Shown here: one piece after another, positions 1-6,978 of the stretch | Layout of the letters: each line of letters starts with the position of its first letter | Numbering within the stretch: position 1 is the stretch's first letter | Source of the DNA: Nocardioides carbamazepini | Lineage (GTDB): Bacteria; Actinomycetota; Actinomycetes; Propionibacteriales; Nocardioidaceae | Direction of reading: 5' to 3' | DNA: 64,000 nt | Assembly (NCBI RefSeq): GCF_024614185.1 | Contig: NZ_JAHTLF010000018.1 | Span: 717,821-781,820, forward strand | Notes under the pieces: generated by a model | Seen by the model: only the letters and a program-made list of their open reading frames with translations | Databases searched by the model: none | Told to the model about the DNA's origin: nothing | Position numbers and translations under genes: made by a program

Positions 1-391
1 CGGCGCCGTGGGTCGCGGACACCACCGCGTGCAGGAGCGCGTTGTCCTCGGCGTACTTGAGCACGCGGCGCGCCGAGTCGCGGATCGCCGAGATCAGGTC
101 GTCGGGGTTCTCGTCGAAGGAGCGGGTCACGCCCGCGAGGAAGCGGTCCAGCTCGCGCAGCACCATCGCCTCGGCGAGGTCGTTCTTGGTGCCGATCTCG
201 TTGTAGACCGTCTGCCGGCTCACGCCGACCTCGTCGGCGAGCCGCGCCATCGTCACCTTCGCCCACCCCGACGTGGTGGTGAGCTCGACGGCTGCCTCCA
301 GCAGACGGTCGCGGAGGGTCGGGGTGGCCACGCCGGTCAGGGTAGCCACCCGCTCCGCCAGCGCCCGCGTCCGATCCGCGAGGAGGGACAT
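1..391 (-). CDS. TetR-family regulator of the alkane operon (partial)
   Basis: This is the N-terminal part of a TetR/AcrR repressor; about 130 residues are visible and the gene leaves the window at its left edge. The helix-turn-helix covers about residues 48-67, with the recognition helix in VSRQTVYNEIGTK, as is typical of the family. It is the last gene of a leftward unit after AlkB-rubredoxin and a ferredoxin, 11 bases from the ferredoxin stop. In many actinobacteria the alkB operon ends in a TetR regulator (AlkX/AlkU type) that represses its own operon. I infer the same role here, acting at the tandem repeats at 2131-2190. The start at 391 is the first ATG that gives a full-length family N-terminus. 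The ligand-binding half is not visible. Confidence 0.85.
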   Translation of the reverse strand, partial: MSLLADRTRALAERVATLTGVATPTLRDRLLEAAVELTTTSGWAKVTMARLADEVGVSRQTVYNEIGTKNDLAEAMVLRELDRFLAGVTRSFDENPDDLISAIRDSARRVLKYAEDNALLHAVVSATHGA

Positions 392-402
392 CGGCGTCCG
401 CG

Positions 403-597
403 TCACCCGTCGAGGGTGAGCGCGAGCACCGGGCAGGCCTGCACGGCGGCGTACACGTGGGCCCGGTCGCTCTCCGGCGGGGTGTCGTCGAGGATGGCGA
501 CCTTGTCCTCGTCCTCGTCCACCTCGAAGTAGTCGTTGGCCATGGCCTCGCACATGCCGAGGCCCTCACACTTGTCGATGTCGACGGAGATCTTCAC
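403..597 (-). CDS. [3Fe-4S] ferredoxin
   Basis: A 64-residue acidic ferredoxin that passes electrons to an oxygenase. Cysteines at 10 and 16 (CEGLGMC) and a CP pair at 55-56 give the three-cysteine pattern of single-cluster [3Fe-4S] ferredoxins that usually serve actinobacterial cytochromes P450. The GTG start at 597 gives the standard MKISVDIDKC N-terminus. The gene sits 4 bases after the AlkB-rubredoxin stop and in front of the TetR gene, so it is cotranscribed with alkB. That is a little odd, because AlkB normally takes electrons from rubredoxin, which here is fused to it. The ferredoxin may instead serve the P450 at 2928-4259 or act as a second route into AlkB. Family assignment is firm; the partner is inferred. 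Confidence 0.88.
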   Translation of the reverse strand: MKISVDIDKCEGLGMCEAMANDYFEVDEDEDKVAILDDTPPESDRAHVYAAVQACPVLALTLDG

Positions 598-601
598 GGC
601 A

Positions 602-2101
602 CTAGGCTCCGATCTTCTCGGGGTCGAAGGGGACGAAGTCGATCTTCTCGCGGACACCGCAGTCGGGGCAGCACCACTCGTCGGGGATCTCGGCCCAGGC
701 GGTGCCGGCGGCGAAGCCCTCGTGCTCGTCGCCCACGGCGACCTCGTAGACATAGGAGCAGCCGGGGCACTTCGCGGCCAGCACCTCGCCGACGAACCTC
801 TGCGCGAACAGGTCCTCCTTGTGCACGTCGTGCACGGCCGGCGGCGGGAACCTGCGCAGGTACTTCGCCTCCTTGCCCGGCTTGATGTTCGCCAGGGTGA
901 CGTCGCCGTCGAGGTGCTCGACCACCCGATGGTCCATCACCCTGCGCCACAGCGGCGGGAAGAGCGCGAGCGTCAGCATGCCGGCGTACCCGGTCGGCAG
1001 GGCCGGGGACTCCTTGAAGTCGCGCAACGTCTGGTAGCGCCGCGTGGGGTTGGCGTGGTGGTCGCTGTGGCGCTGCAGGTGGTAGAGGAAGATGTTGGTG
1101 ACGATGTTGTTGCTGTTCCAGCTGTGCATCGGCAGGACCCGCTCGTAGCGCTGCTTCTCGCCCACCTTCTGGCGCTTCATGCCGTAGTGCTCGAGGTAGT
1201 TGATGATCTCCAGCAGCGAGAAGCCGAACACGATCGTGATGAGGGCGTACGGCGCGATGCTCCAGCCGTACAGCGCGAACATCGCGCCGTAGAGGACCGC
1301 GGACATCAGCCAGGCGTTGAGCACGTCGTTGCCGATGTGGAAGGGGTGCGTCCCCTTGCGGCGGTAGCGCTTGGCCTCGACCTCCCAGCCGGACTTCAGC
1401 GAGCCGCTGACCGTGCGCGGCCAGAACTCCCAGAAGGACTCGCCGAGACGGCTGGACGCGGGGTCCTCGGGGGTGGCGACGCGGACGTGGTGGCCACGGT
1501 TGTGCTCGATGTAGAAGTGGCCGTAGAAGGTCGGCGCGAGCGCGATCTTCGACAGCCAGCGCTCGACCTCCTCCTTCTTGTGACCGAGCTCGTGGGCGGT
1601 GTTGATGGCGATGCCCTGGACGCCGGCGATGGACACGGCGAGGAAGACCTTCTCGTACCAGGTCATCGAGACGTCGCGCACGAGCGCGGAGCCGAGGTTG
1701 TCGCTGACCCAGCTGGTCGCCCCGACCAGGTCGGTGAACCAGGCGATCGGGTTGGTGCCGGCGATCAGCGCGAAGCCCGCGAGGAGGATGAGGAACTGCA
1801 GCGGGATGTACAGGTAGACGACCCAGCGGTAGTACCGGTCGTTCTCGAGCTGCTCCATCATGTCGTCCGGCGGGTTCGACGGGTCCAGGCCGAAGGCGAG
1901 GTCGAGCAGCGGGATGAGGACGTTGACGAGGATCGGTCCGGCCAGCAGCAGCCACACCCAGTCGGTGTAGAGCCAGGCGACCACCGCCGCGATGCCGAGT
2001 CCGGGCACCATCAGGCCGAGCAGCCACAGGTACCGCTTCTTGTCCCTCCACTGCTCGGTGGATCCCTCGGGAACGGTCGCACCGACGGTCGATCCGGTCA
2101 T
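602..2101 (-). CDS. alkB: Alkane 1-monooxygenase fused to rubredoxin
   Basis: An integral-membrane non-heme diiron hydroxylase that converts n-alkanes to 1-alkanols, carrying its own rubredoxin at the C-terminus. In 499 residues the histidine boxes are HELGHK (170-175), EHNRGHH (199-205) and LQRHSDHH (342-349), with NYLEHYGMKR near 301-310. Hydrophobic segments fill residues 25-160 and 255-300. The rubredoxin domain covers about 440-490 with CPGC (445-448) and CCPDCG (477-482). Such AlkB-rubredoxin fusions are known from Dietzia and other actinobacteria; AlkB alone is about 400 residues. The ATG at 2101 is chosen because AAGGAGG lies just before it; an upstream ATG at 2203 would read through the promoter repeats. 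It leads the unit alkB-rub, ferredoxin, TetR. Confidence 0.96.
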   Translation of the reverse strand: MTGSTVGATVPEGSTEQWRDKKRYLWLLGLMVPGLGIAAVVAWLYTDWVWLLLAGPILVNVLIPLLDLAFGLDPSNPPDDMMEQLENDRYYRWVVYLYIPLQFLILLAGFALIAGTNPIAWFTDLVGATSWVSDNLGSALVRDVSMTWYEKVFLAVSIAGVQGIAINTAHELGHKKEEVERWLSKIALAPTFYGHFYIEHNRGHHVRVATPEDPASSRLGESFWEFWPRTVSGSLKSGWEVEAKRYRRKGTHPFHIGNDVLNAWLMSAVLYGAMFALYGWSIAPYALITIVFGFSLLEIINYLEHYGMKRQKVGEKQRYERVLPMHSWNSNNIVTNIFLYHLQRHSDHHANPTRRYQTLRDFKESPALPTGYAGMLTLALFPPLWRRVMDHRVVEHLDGDVTLANIKPGKEAKYLRRFPPPAVHDVHKEDLFAQRFVGEVLAAKCPGCSYVYEVAVGDEHEGFAAGTAWAEIPDEWCCPDCGVREKIDFVPFDPEKIGA

Positions 2102-2130
2102 CTCTTGCCTCCTTGCGCTCGGCAGCACTG

Positions 2131-2190
2131 CCGCTTGACAAGAAGGTAGGACTTGTAAAGCCGTTTGACAAGAGGGGTGCACTTGTAAAG
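2131..2190. promoter_or_regulatory. Two tandem 30-bp operator-like repeats upstream of alkB
   Basis: Two directly adjacent 30-bp units, 2131-2160 and 2161-2190, share the pattern TTGACAAG-N9-CTTGTAAAG. Each is itself an imperfect inverted repeat (TTGACAAG against CTTGTAAA). The units overlap the predicted alkB promoter, so a protein bound here would block transcription. The natural candidate is the TetR regulator at the end of the operon; that pairing is inference. Confidence 0.7.
2143..2171 (-). promoter_or_regulatory. Predicted alkB promoter
   Basis: Read leftward, a -35-like TTGTCA (2166-2171) and a -10-like TACCTT (2143-2148) are separated by exactly 17 bases. They lie inside the two tandem repeats and about 40 bases before the alkB start at 2101. 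Predicted by eye from consensus only. Confidence 0.5.
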
Positions 2191-2288
2191 TGCGTCCGGT
2201 CAAGCGACGGGCGCCGTCCCTGACCGCGGGCAGGAGGTATCCCTGTGGGAAGACTGCCAGGAAGAAAGGTTCCTGATATTCTTCCTAC

Positions 2289-2537
2289 ATGGCCCTCAAC
2301 ATCAAGGATCCCGAGACCGACCGGCTCGCGCGCGAGCTCGCGGCTCGCATGGGCACGTCGATCACCGAGGCGCTCAAGGCCGCACTGAAGGACCGCTTGG
2401 CACGCTCGGCTCCTCGTGTGGACGTCGTCTATGCCGACCTGATCGCGATCGGCGAGCGAGGTCGGCGGCGGGCCAACCGGAGCGATCTCAGCGCCGAGGA
2501 GATCGTGGGGTACGACGAGCACGGGCTCCCCGTGTGA
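2289..2537 (+). CDS. vapB: VapB-type antitoxin
   Basis: An 82-residue antitoxin of the VapB/Rv0623-like family. The N-terminal stretch (MALNIKDPETDRLARELA) is typical: a short beta strand followed by helices of a ribbon-helix-helix-type DNA-binding domain. The acidic C-terminus (DLSAEEIVGYDEHGLPV) should wrap around the toxin. Its stop overlaps the GTG start of the toxin gene by four bases (GTGA), the usual tight coupling in vapBC operons. The pair would repress its own promoter in the 2191-2288 gap. It is transcribed away from alkB, and nothing suggests a functional tie to alkane use. Confidence 0.9.
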   Translation: MALNIKDPETDRLARELAARMGTSITEALKAALKDRLARSAPRVDVVYADLIAIGERGRRRANRSDLSAEEIVGYDEHGLPV

Positions 2538-2923
2538 TCGCCGTCGACACCTCCGCCCTCGTGGCGGTCGTCCTGGGCGAGCCGGAGTTGGAGCGGTTCA
2601 GCGCGATCCTGTCGCGCGGTCCGGTCGTCGTGTCAGCGGCGACGCTGACGGAGGCTGCCCTGGTACTGCATGCGCGACAGGGTGCCGATGCGGTGCAGGA
2701 CCTGCGACAACTGGTCGCCCGGGCAGAGATCGATGTTCGTCCGGTCGACGCCGAGCTCGGGTGGGCGGCCCACACCGCATGGGAGCGGTTCGGGAAGGGC
2801 CGGCATCCCGCCGCGCTCAACTTCGGCGACTGCTTCTCCTACGCGCTGGCCAAGACCCTTGCCGTTCCCCTGCTCTTCAAGGGCAACGACTTCGCGCAGA
2901 CCGACCTCACCGCGGCAGTGTGA
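2534..2923 (+). CDS. vapC: VapC-type PIN-domain toxin
   Basis: A 129-residue PIN-domain ribonuclease, the toxin of the pair; VapC proteins cleave tRNA or rRNA when the antitoxin is degraded. The acidic metal-binding residues are visible: D5 (VDTSALVA), E40 (TLTEAAL), D99 (NFGDCFSYALA) and D119 (GNDFAQTD). Length and the closing LLFKGNDF motif match the family. The GTG start at 2534 overlaps the antitoxin stop. It converges with the P450 gene, with only 4 bases between the stop codons. The substrate RNA cannot be told from sequence. Confidence 0.92.
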   Translation: MIAVDTSALVAVVLGEPELERFSAILSRGPVVVSAATLTEAALVLHARQGADAVQDLRQLVARAEIDVRPVDAELGWAAHTAWERFGKGRHPAALNFGDCFSYALAKTLAVPLLFKGNDFAQTDLTAAV

Positions 2924-2927
2924 CCCC

Positions 2928-4259
2928 TCACGCCGTGACGGCCGCCGAGGTGCGCACCGGCAGTCGCTCGAACCCTCGCAGCACCCGGGTTCCGCGCCGC
3001 TCCGGCCGGCCGGCGACGTGGAGGTCGGGATAGCGCTCGTAGAGCGCCCGCAGCGCGACCGCGGTCTCGAGCCGGGCCAGGCTGGCACCGAGGCAGAAGT
3101 GCACGCCGGCGGAGAACGCGAGGTGCTGGTCGGCGTTCGTGCGGGTGACGTCGAAGGTGCCGGGATCGGCGAAGACCGCGGGGTCGCGGTTGGCGCCGCC
3201 GAGGTAGAGCAGGATCCCGTGTCCCGGCGCGAACCTCTTGCCCGCGACCTCGGTCTCGCGCAGCGCGATCCGCAAGGTGAGCTGCACCGGCGACTGGTGC
3301 CGCAGCACCTCGTCGACCGCGTTGCCCCAGCCGTCCGGGTTCTCCTGCAGCCAGCGCAGCTGGTCGGAATGCCCGTCGAGCATCGCGACCGCGTTGCCGA
3401 TCAGGTTGACGGTGGTCTCGAAGCCGGCGGCCAGCACGAGCAGGCCGACCTGGTGCAGCTCGACCGGGTCGAGCCGGTCCTCCCCGTCGAGGAGGGTGAG
3501 CTGGCTGATCAGGTCGTCGCCCGGGTCGGCGGCGATCCGCTCGACGTGGCCACGGAACCACGTGTGCATCTCGCGCAGCGCGACCTCCGCGCGACGGAAC
3601 TGCCGCCAGGAGAGGCCGGGGTCGAGGGTCACCGCGGCCTCGTTGCCGAGCGCGAGGAGCCGGTCGCGGTCCTGCTCCGGTACGCCGAGGAGGTCGGCGA
3701 TCACGGTGACCGGCAGCTGGGAGGCGTAGCGCTCGATGAGGTCGAATTCCTCGGCCCCGGCCAGCTCGGCGAGCAGATCGCCGGCCACAGCACCGACGCG
3801 ATCGCCCATCCGCCCGACCTTGCGGGCGGTGAAGGCGCGGGCGACCTGCTTGCGATAGCGGGTGTGCAGCGGCGGGTCGACCGCCAGCATCGACGGCGGG
3901 TCGACCGGGCCCAGGGTGTCGGGATCGAGCACCTTGTGGTGCAGCCAGCGCAGCGGCTTCGGCAGCTCGCCCTGGCCACCGGCCGTGCCGAAGGCGTCGC
4001 TGCGGAGCACCTCGTTGCACACCGCATGGTCGACACTCGCCGAGATCAGGTCGTTGGCGCCGATCGGCCCCCGTGCCCGCAGCTCCTCGTACGCCGGGAA
4101 CGGGTCCACGCGCAGGGCCGGGTCCATCACCATCCGGCTGATCAGGTCCCCCTTGCGGGCGCCGCGCTGGATGAGCGCGCGCTGGAGACCGTGCGCCAGG
4201 ACCCACGCGGCGAAGGAGCGCGGCAGGTCGGCGGAGCGTGCGACGTCAGGCGACCGCAT
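2928..4259 (-). CDS. Cytochrome P450
   Basis: A soluble bacterial class I P450 of 443 residues that would hydroxylate an unidentified substrate. The I-helix oxygen-binding motif AGFETT is at 278-283, the ExxR pair (EVLR) at 317-320, and the heme loop FSAGVHFCLG ends with the thiolate ligand Cys389. These are all in place, so the enzyme should be active. The start at 4259 overlaps the end of a small upstream gene by 14 bases, so the two are probably cotranscribed. The ferredoxin at 403-597 is the nearest candidate electron donor. Because an alkane hydroxylase is close by, a hydrocarbon or fatty substrate is plausible, but I see no specific CYP153 signature and do not assign the family. Confidence 0.93.
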   Translation of the reverse strand: MRSPDVARSADLPRSFAAWVLAHGLQRALIQRGARKGDLISRMVMDPALRVDPFPAYEELRARGPIGANDLISASVDHAVCNEVLRSDAFGTAGGQGELPKPLRWLHHKVLDPDTLGPVDPPSMLAVDPPLHTRYRKQVARAFTARKVGRMGDRVGAVAGDLLAELAGAEEFDLIERYASQLPVTVIADLLGVPEQDRDRLLALGNEAAVTLDPGLSWRQFRRAEVALREMHTWFRGHVERIAADPGDDLISQLTLLDGEDRLDPVELHQVGLLVLAAGFETTVNLIGNAVAMLDGHSDQLRWLQENPDGWGNAVDEVLRHQSPVQLTLRIALRETEVAGKRFAPGHGILLYLGGANRDPAVFADPGTFDVTRTNADQHLAFSAGVHFCLGASLARLETAVALRALYERYPDLHVAGRPERRGTRVLRGFERLPVRTSAAVTA

Positions 4260-4587
4260 GCGTCGTACCCAACCCCTCGGCGGGCCCCTTGTCCAGGCCT
4301 TCGACCGGCGCCTCGTCCAGCACCCGGAGCACTCCGCGGCCGCGGTCGGCCAGCCGGCGGCGCTGCTCCTCGAGCACCCGTTCCGGCAGATGGGTGTCGA
4401 GCTGGGTGCTGACGGCGAGTCGCCAGCGGTAGCGCAGGGCGGCGCGCAGGCCGTCCCGGTCGCCGAAGATGTCGGCGAGCTCGTCGGTCCAGGGGAGCTC
4501 GGGCCGGTCGGCCGCCCAGAGCTCCTGCTCGACGGCCCGCAGGGCCTGCCAGCGGCGGTGGGTCTCGGTCCAGGTCATCGTCCTCAC
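4246..4587 (-). CDS. Small conserved-looking protein upstream of the P450
   Basis: A 113-residue soluble, charged protein (MRTMTWTETHRRWQALRAVEQEL) with no signal peptide or membrane segment. A second start, MTWTETHRRWQ at 4578, is equally possible. It looks mostly helical, with repeated Arg/Glu-rich stretches, and ends in a low-complexity tail (PVEGLDKGPAEG). I do not recognise a family. Its end overlaps the P450 start by 14 bases, so translational coupling is likely and a role linked to the P450 is possible. Real-gene status is supported by direction, overlap and codon use. Confidence 0.6.
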   Translation of the reverse strand: MRTMTWTETHRRWQALRAVEQELWAADRPELPWTDELADIFGDRDGLRAALRYRWRLAVSTQLDTHLPERVLEEQRRRLADRGRGVLRVLDEAPVEGLDKGPAEGLGTTHAVA

Positions 4588-4760
4588 CGACCTCTCTGTC
4601 GTCGGGATGGATGGCGTTCGGAGGGGATGGGTCGACCGTAGGCGGCGCGGCGGGCGCGGACATCAGCCGACGGCAGGCTCTGCGCGTCCTACCAGGGGAG
4701 GAGGGCGCGGACCTCCCGCGGCGGGATGACCGGGCACGCCGGGCTCCCTACGCTGTTGTC

Positions 4761-6005
4761 ATGCTGCGCTGGTTGCGCGCCGGGATCGAGGCCAACCTCG
4801 ACCGGCACCAGATCCTCTACCCCTGGTGGGTCCCCCTGGCCTCCCACCTGGGCCAGGTGGCCTCCGTGCTCGTCGCTCTCGTGCTGCGCGACGCGCTCTG
4901 GCCGCTCGACCCGCTGCTGATCTGCGTGCCGCTGGTCATGGTCACGCCGCTCGTCCAGTTCACCACCAACCGCTGGCTGCCGTGGTGGGTCGACATCTCC
5001 GGCAGCGTGCTCGCCGCCGTGCTGCTGCTGTCCCGTCCCCCCGAAGGCGTGCTCGACCTCGCCCCCGTGCTGCTGGCCCTGGCCACGGCCGAGATCACCG
5101 CGCGCGACGGGCTGCGCGAGGGGCTCGCGGTCGCTGCCATCGGGCAGGCGGTGGTCGTCGCGGCCGCCGTCGGCCCCGGCCTCGCCGGCGCGCCGCTCTA
5201 CACCTTCGAGCTGCTGCTGGGCTTCGTCATCGGCGCCATGCTGCTGTGGCAGATGCGGGCCCTGATCGCGGAGCGACGCGCCCGGGAGCAGGCCTGGGAC
5301 CGGGCGACGACGGCGGAGCGGGAGCGGATCGCCCGCGAGATCCACGACCTCGTCGCGCACTCACTGAGCATCTCCCTGCTCCAGGTCACCGGTGCCCGAC
5401 GCGCGCTGCGCGACGTACGTGAGGCGTCCGGCCCGGAGGAGACCGCGGAGGCGGTCGCCGAGGTCGACGCCGCGCTCGCCGACGCCGAGCAGGTCGGCCG
5501 CCGCGCCATGGGCGACATCCGCCGCGCGGTGAGCGCGATGGCCGACGGCACCGCCGAGCGCCACGCCCTGCCCACCGGCAGCGACATCGCCGCGCTGGTG
5601 CGGCAGATGGCCGGAGCCGGGCTGGCCGTCGAGTACGACGAGCAGGGGGATCCCGCCGCCCTGCCGGCCGCCGCCGGGCTCGGCCTCTACCGGATCGCGC
5701 AGGAGTCCCTGACCAACGTGGTCAAGCACGCCGGCGCCGACGCGCAGGTCCGGGTGCGGTTCTCCGTGACCGGGGCCCGCGCCCGGCTCCGGGTCACCAA
5801 TCCCCTGCCCGCCGGGCGGCCCCGCCCCGACGAGCTCGGCTCCGGCCTCGCCGGGATGCAGGCCCGGGCGGCCCAGCTCGGTGCGCGGCTCGACGCCGGC
5901 CCGACGGGCGGCGACTGGGTGGTCGACGTACGACTGGGCGGACCGGCGCGGTCCGGCTTCGAGCTGCCCTGCGGGCACACGCTGTGGAAGGCGGAGACAG
6001 CATGA
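4761..6005 (+). CDS. NarL-type sensor histidine kinase
   Basis: A membrane histidine kinase of 414 residues. Five or six hydrophobic segments lie between residues 25 and 165, followed by a HisKA_3 dimerisation and phosphoacceptor domain with His195 in REIHDLVAHSLS, and a C-terminal HATPase region (GLGLYRIAQESLTNVVKHA, then GSGLAGMQARA). It would autophosphorylate and pass phosphate to the response regulator that follows. The ATG at 4761 is preferred: an upstream reading frame to 4611 has no membrane-protein character, and a TACGCT box six bases before the ATG suggests a leaderless transcript. Its stop overlaps the regulator start by four bases. The signal is unknown. Confidence 0.92.
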   Translation: MLRWLRAGIEANLDRHQILYPWWVPLASHLGQVASVLVALVLRDALWPLDPLLICVPLVMVTPLVQFTTNRWLPWWVDISGSVLAAVLLLSRPPEGVLDLAPVLLALATAEITARDGLREGLAVAAIGQAVVVAAAVGPGLAGAPLYTFELLLGFVIGAMLLWQMRALIAERRAREQAWDRATTAERERIAREIHDLVAHSLSISLLQVTGARRALRDVREASGPEETAEAVAEVDAALADAEQVGRRAMGDIRRAVSAMADGTAERHALPTGSDIAALVRQMAGAGLAVEYDEQGDPAALPAAAGLGLYRIAQESLTNVVKHAGADAQVRVRFSVTGARARLRVTNPLPAGRPRPDELGSGLAGMQARAAQLGARLDAGPTGGDWVVDVRLGGPARSGFELPCGHTLWKAETA

Positions 6006-6757
6006 CCACCCCACGAGGTGCTACTCCTCCGCTGCGCTCCTCCGAACAGCTTCGCAAGGACCCGGGTCAGAGCGAGCCCGCGTTGAAGGTCGTGCTCGTC
6101 GACGACCAGGACCTGGTCCGCTCCGGCCTGCGCCGGATCCTGCGCAGGCGCGACGGCTTCGAGATCGTCGCCGAGTGCACCGACGGCGGCGAGGTGCCTG
6201 CCACCCTCGACGCCCTGGGCGAGGACGGCGTCGACGTGGTCGTGATGGACCTGCGGATGCGGACCGTCGACGGCATCACCGCGACCCGGGCGGTGGTGGA
6301 GGCGGACGGGCCGCCGGTGCTGGTGCTCACCACCTTCGACGACGACGAGATGCTGTCCGGCGCCCTGCGGGCCGGCGCGTCGGGCTTCCTGCTCAAGGAC
6401 TCCTCGGCTGACGACCTGATCCGCGCGGTCCGCACCGTCGCCGAGGGCGGCAGCTGGCTCGATCCCGCGGTCACCGGCCGCGTCCTCGACCGGTTCCGGA
6501 CCTTCGCCCCTGCCCCGGTGGCGGCGGTCCCCGGCGCCGTCGACCCGCTCACCGCCCGCGAGCGCGAGGTGCTCCGCGCGATCGCCCTGGGCCGCAGCAA
6601 CGGCGAGATCGCCGCCGAGCTGGTCATCTCCGAGCTCACGGTCAAGAGCCACGTCGGCCGGATCTTCACCAAGCTCGGCCTGCGCGACCGGCCGGCCGCG
6701 ATCGTGTACGCCTACGAGCACGGGCTGGCCGCGCCCCACCGCCCCGGCGCGAACTGA
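6002..6757 (+). CDS. LuxR/NarL-type response regulator
   Basis: A two-domain response regulator of 251 residues: receiver domain (KVVLVDDQDLVRSG from residue 29, phosphoacceptor Asp83 in VVVMDLRM, conserved Lys in FLLKDSS) and a LuxR helix-turn-helix (LTAREREVLRAIALGRSNGEIAAELVISE and onward). It works with the kinase just upstream, sharing a 4-base ATGA overlap. The first 28 residues are an unusual extra tail before the receiver fold; their DNA is rich in GGAGG/CTCCTCCG-like repeats resembling dispersed repeat sequence. A TTG at the start of the receiver domain (codon 28) is an alternative start. Confidence 0.93.
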   Translation: MTTPRGATPPLRSSEQLRKDPGQSEPALKVVLVDDQDLVRSGLRRILRRRDGFEIVAECTDGGEVPATLDALGEDGVDVVVMDLRMRTVDGITATRAVVEADGPPVLVLTTFDDDEMLSGALRAGASGFLLKDSSADDLIRAVRTVAEGGSWLDPAVTGRVLDRFRTFAPAPVAAVPGAVDPLTAREREVLRAIALGRSNGEIAAELVISELTVKSHVGRIFTKLGLRDRPAAIVYAYEHGLAAPHRPGAN

Positions 6758-6772
6758 GCCCAGATCCCCGCC

Positions 6773-6978
6773 GACCCGGCGCAGATTGAACGCAGACGCA
6801 CATCGACCCGGCGCAGATTGAACTCTCGCGAGCTCAATCTGCGCCGGGTCGGGGCAGTTCCTGATTCAATCTGAGCCGGGTCGGCGTCCTCCCTGATTCA
6901 ATCTGAGCCGGGTCGGCGTCCTCCCTGATTCAATCTGAGCCGGGTCGGCGTGATCTCAGATTCAGACTGCGCCGGGTC
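6773..6978. repeat. Inverted-repeat array with a 32-bp period
   Basis: Seven copies of an 18-bp core, GACCCGGCGCAGATTGAA or its reverse complement, sit at 6773 and 6805 (forward) and at 6833, 6865, 6897, 6929 and 6961 (inverted). Neighbours in the same orientation are exactly 32 bp apart with 14-bp linkers; two linkers are identical (6883-6896 and 6915-6928). Some inverted cores carry CTGAGCC in place of CTGCGCC. The last copy supplies the stop codon of the flotillin gene. The array fills the space between two convergent genes. Confidence 0.92.
6805..6850. terminator. Long hairpin formed by opposed repeat copies, likely bidirectional terminator
   Basis: The second forward core and the first inverted core form a perfect 17-bp stem (6805-6821 with 6834-6850) around a 12-base loop that contains CTCGCGAG. 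It lies between the ends of two convergent genes. There is no clear U-tract, so termination is likely but not certain. Confidence 0.6.

Noticed and set aside
6773..6978. The 32-bp-period array as a CRISPR
   Set aside because: The linkers are only 14 bases, two are identical, the core flips orientation, and no cas gene is near.
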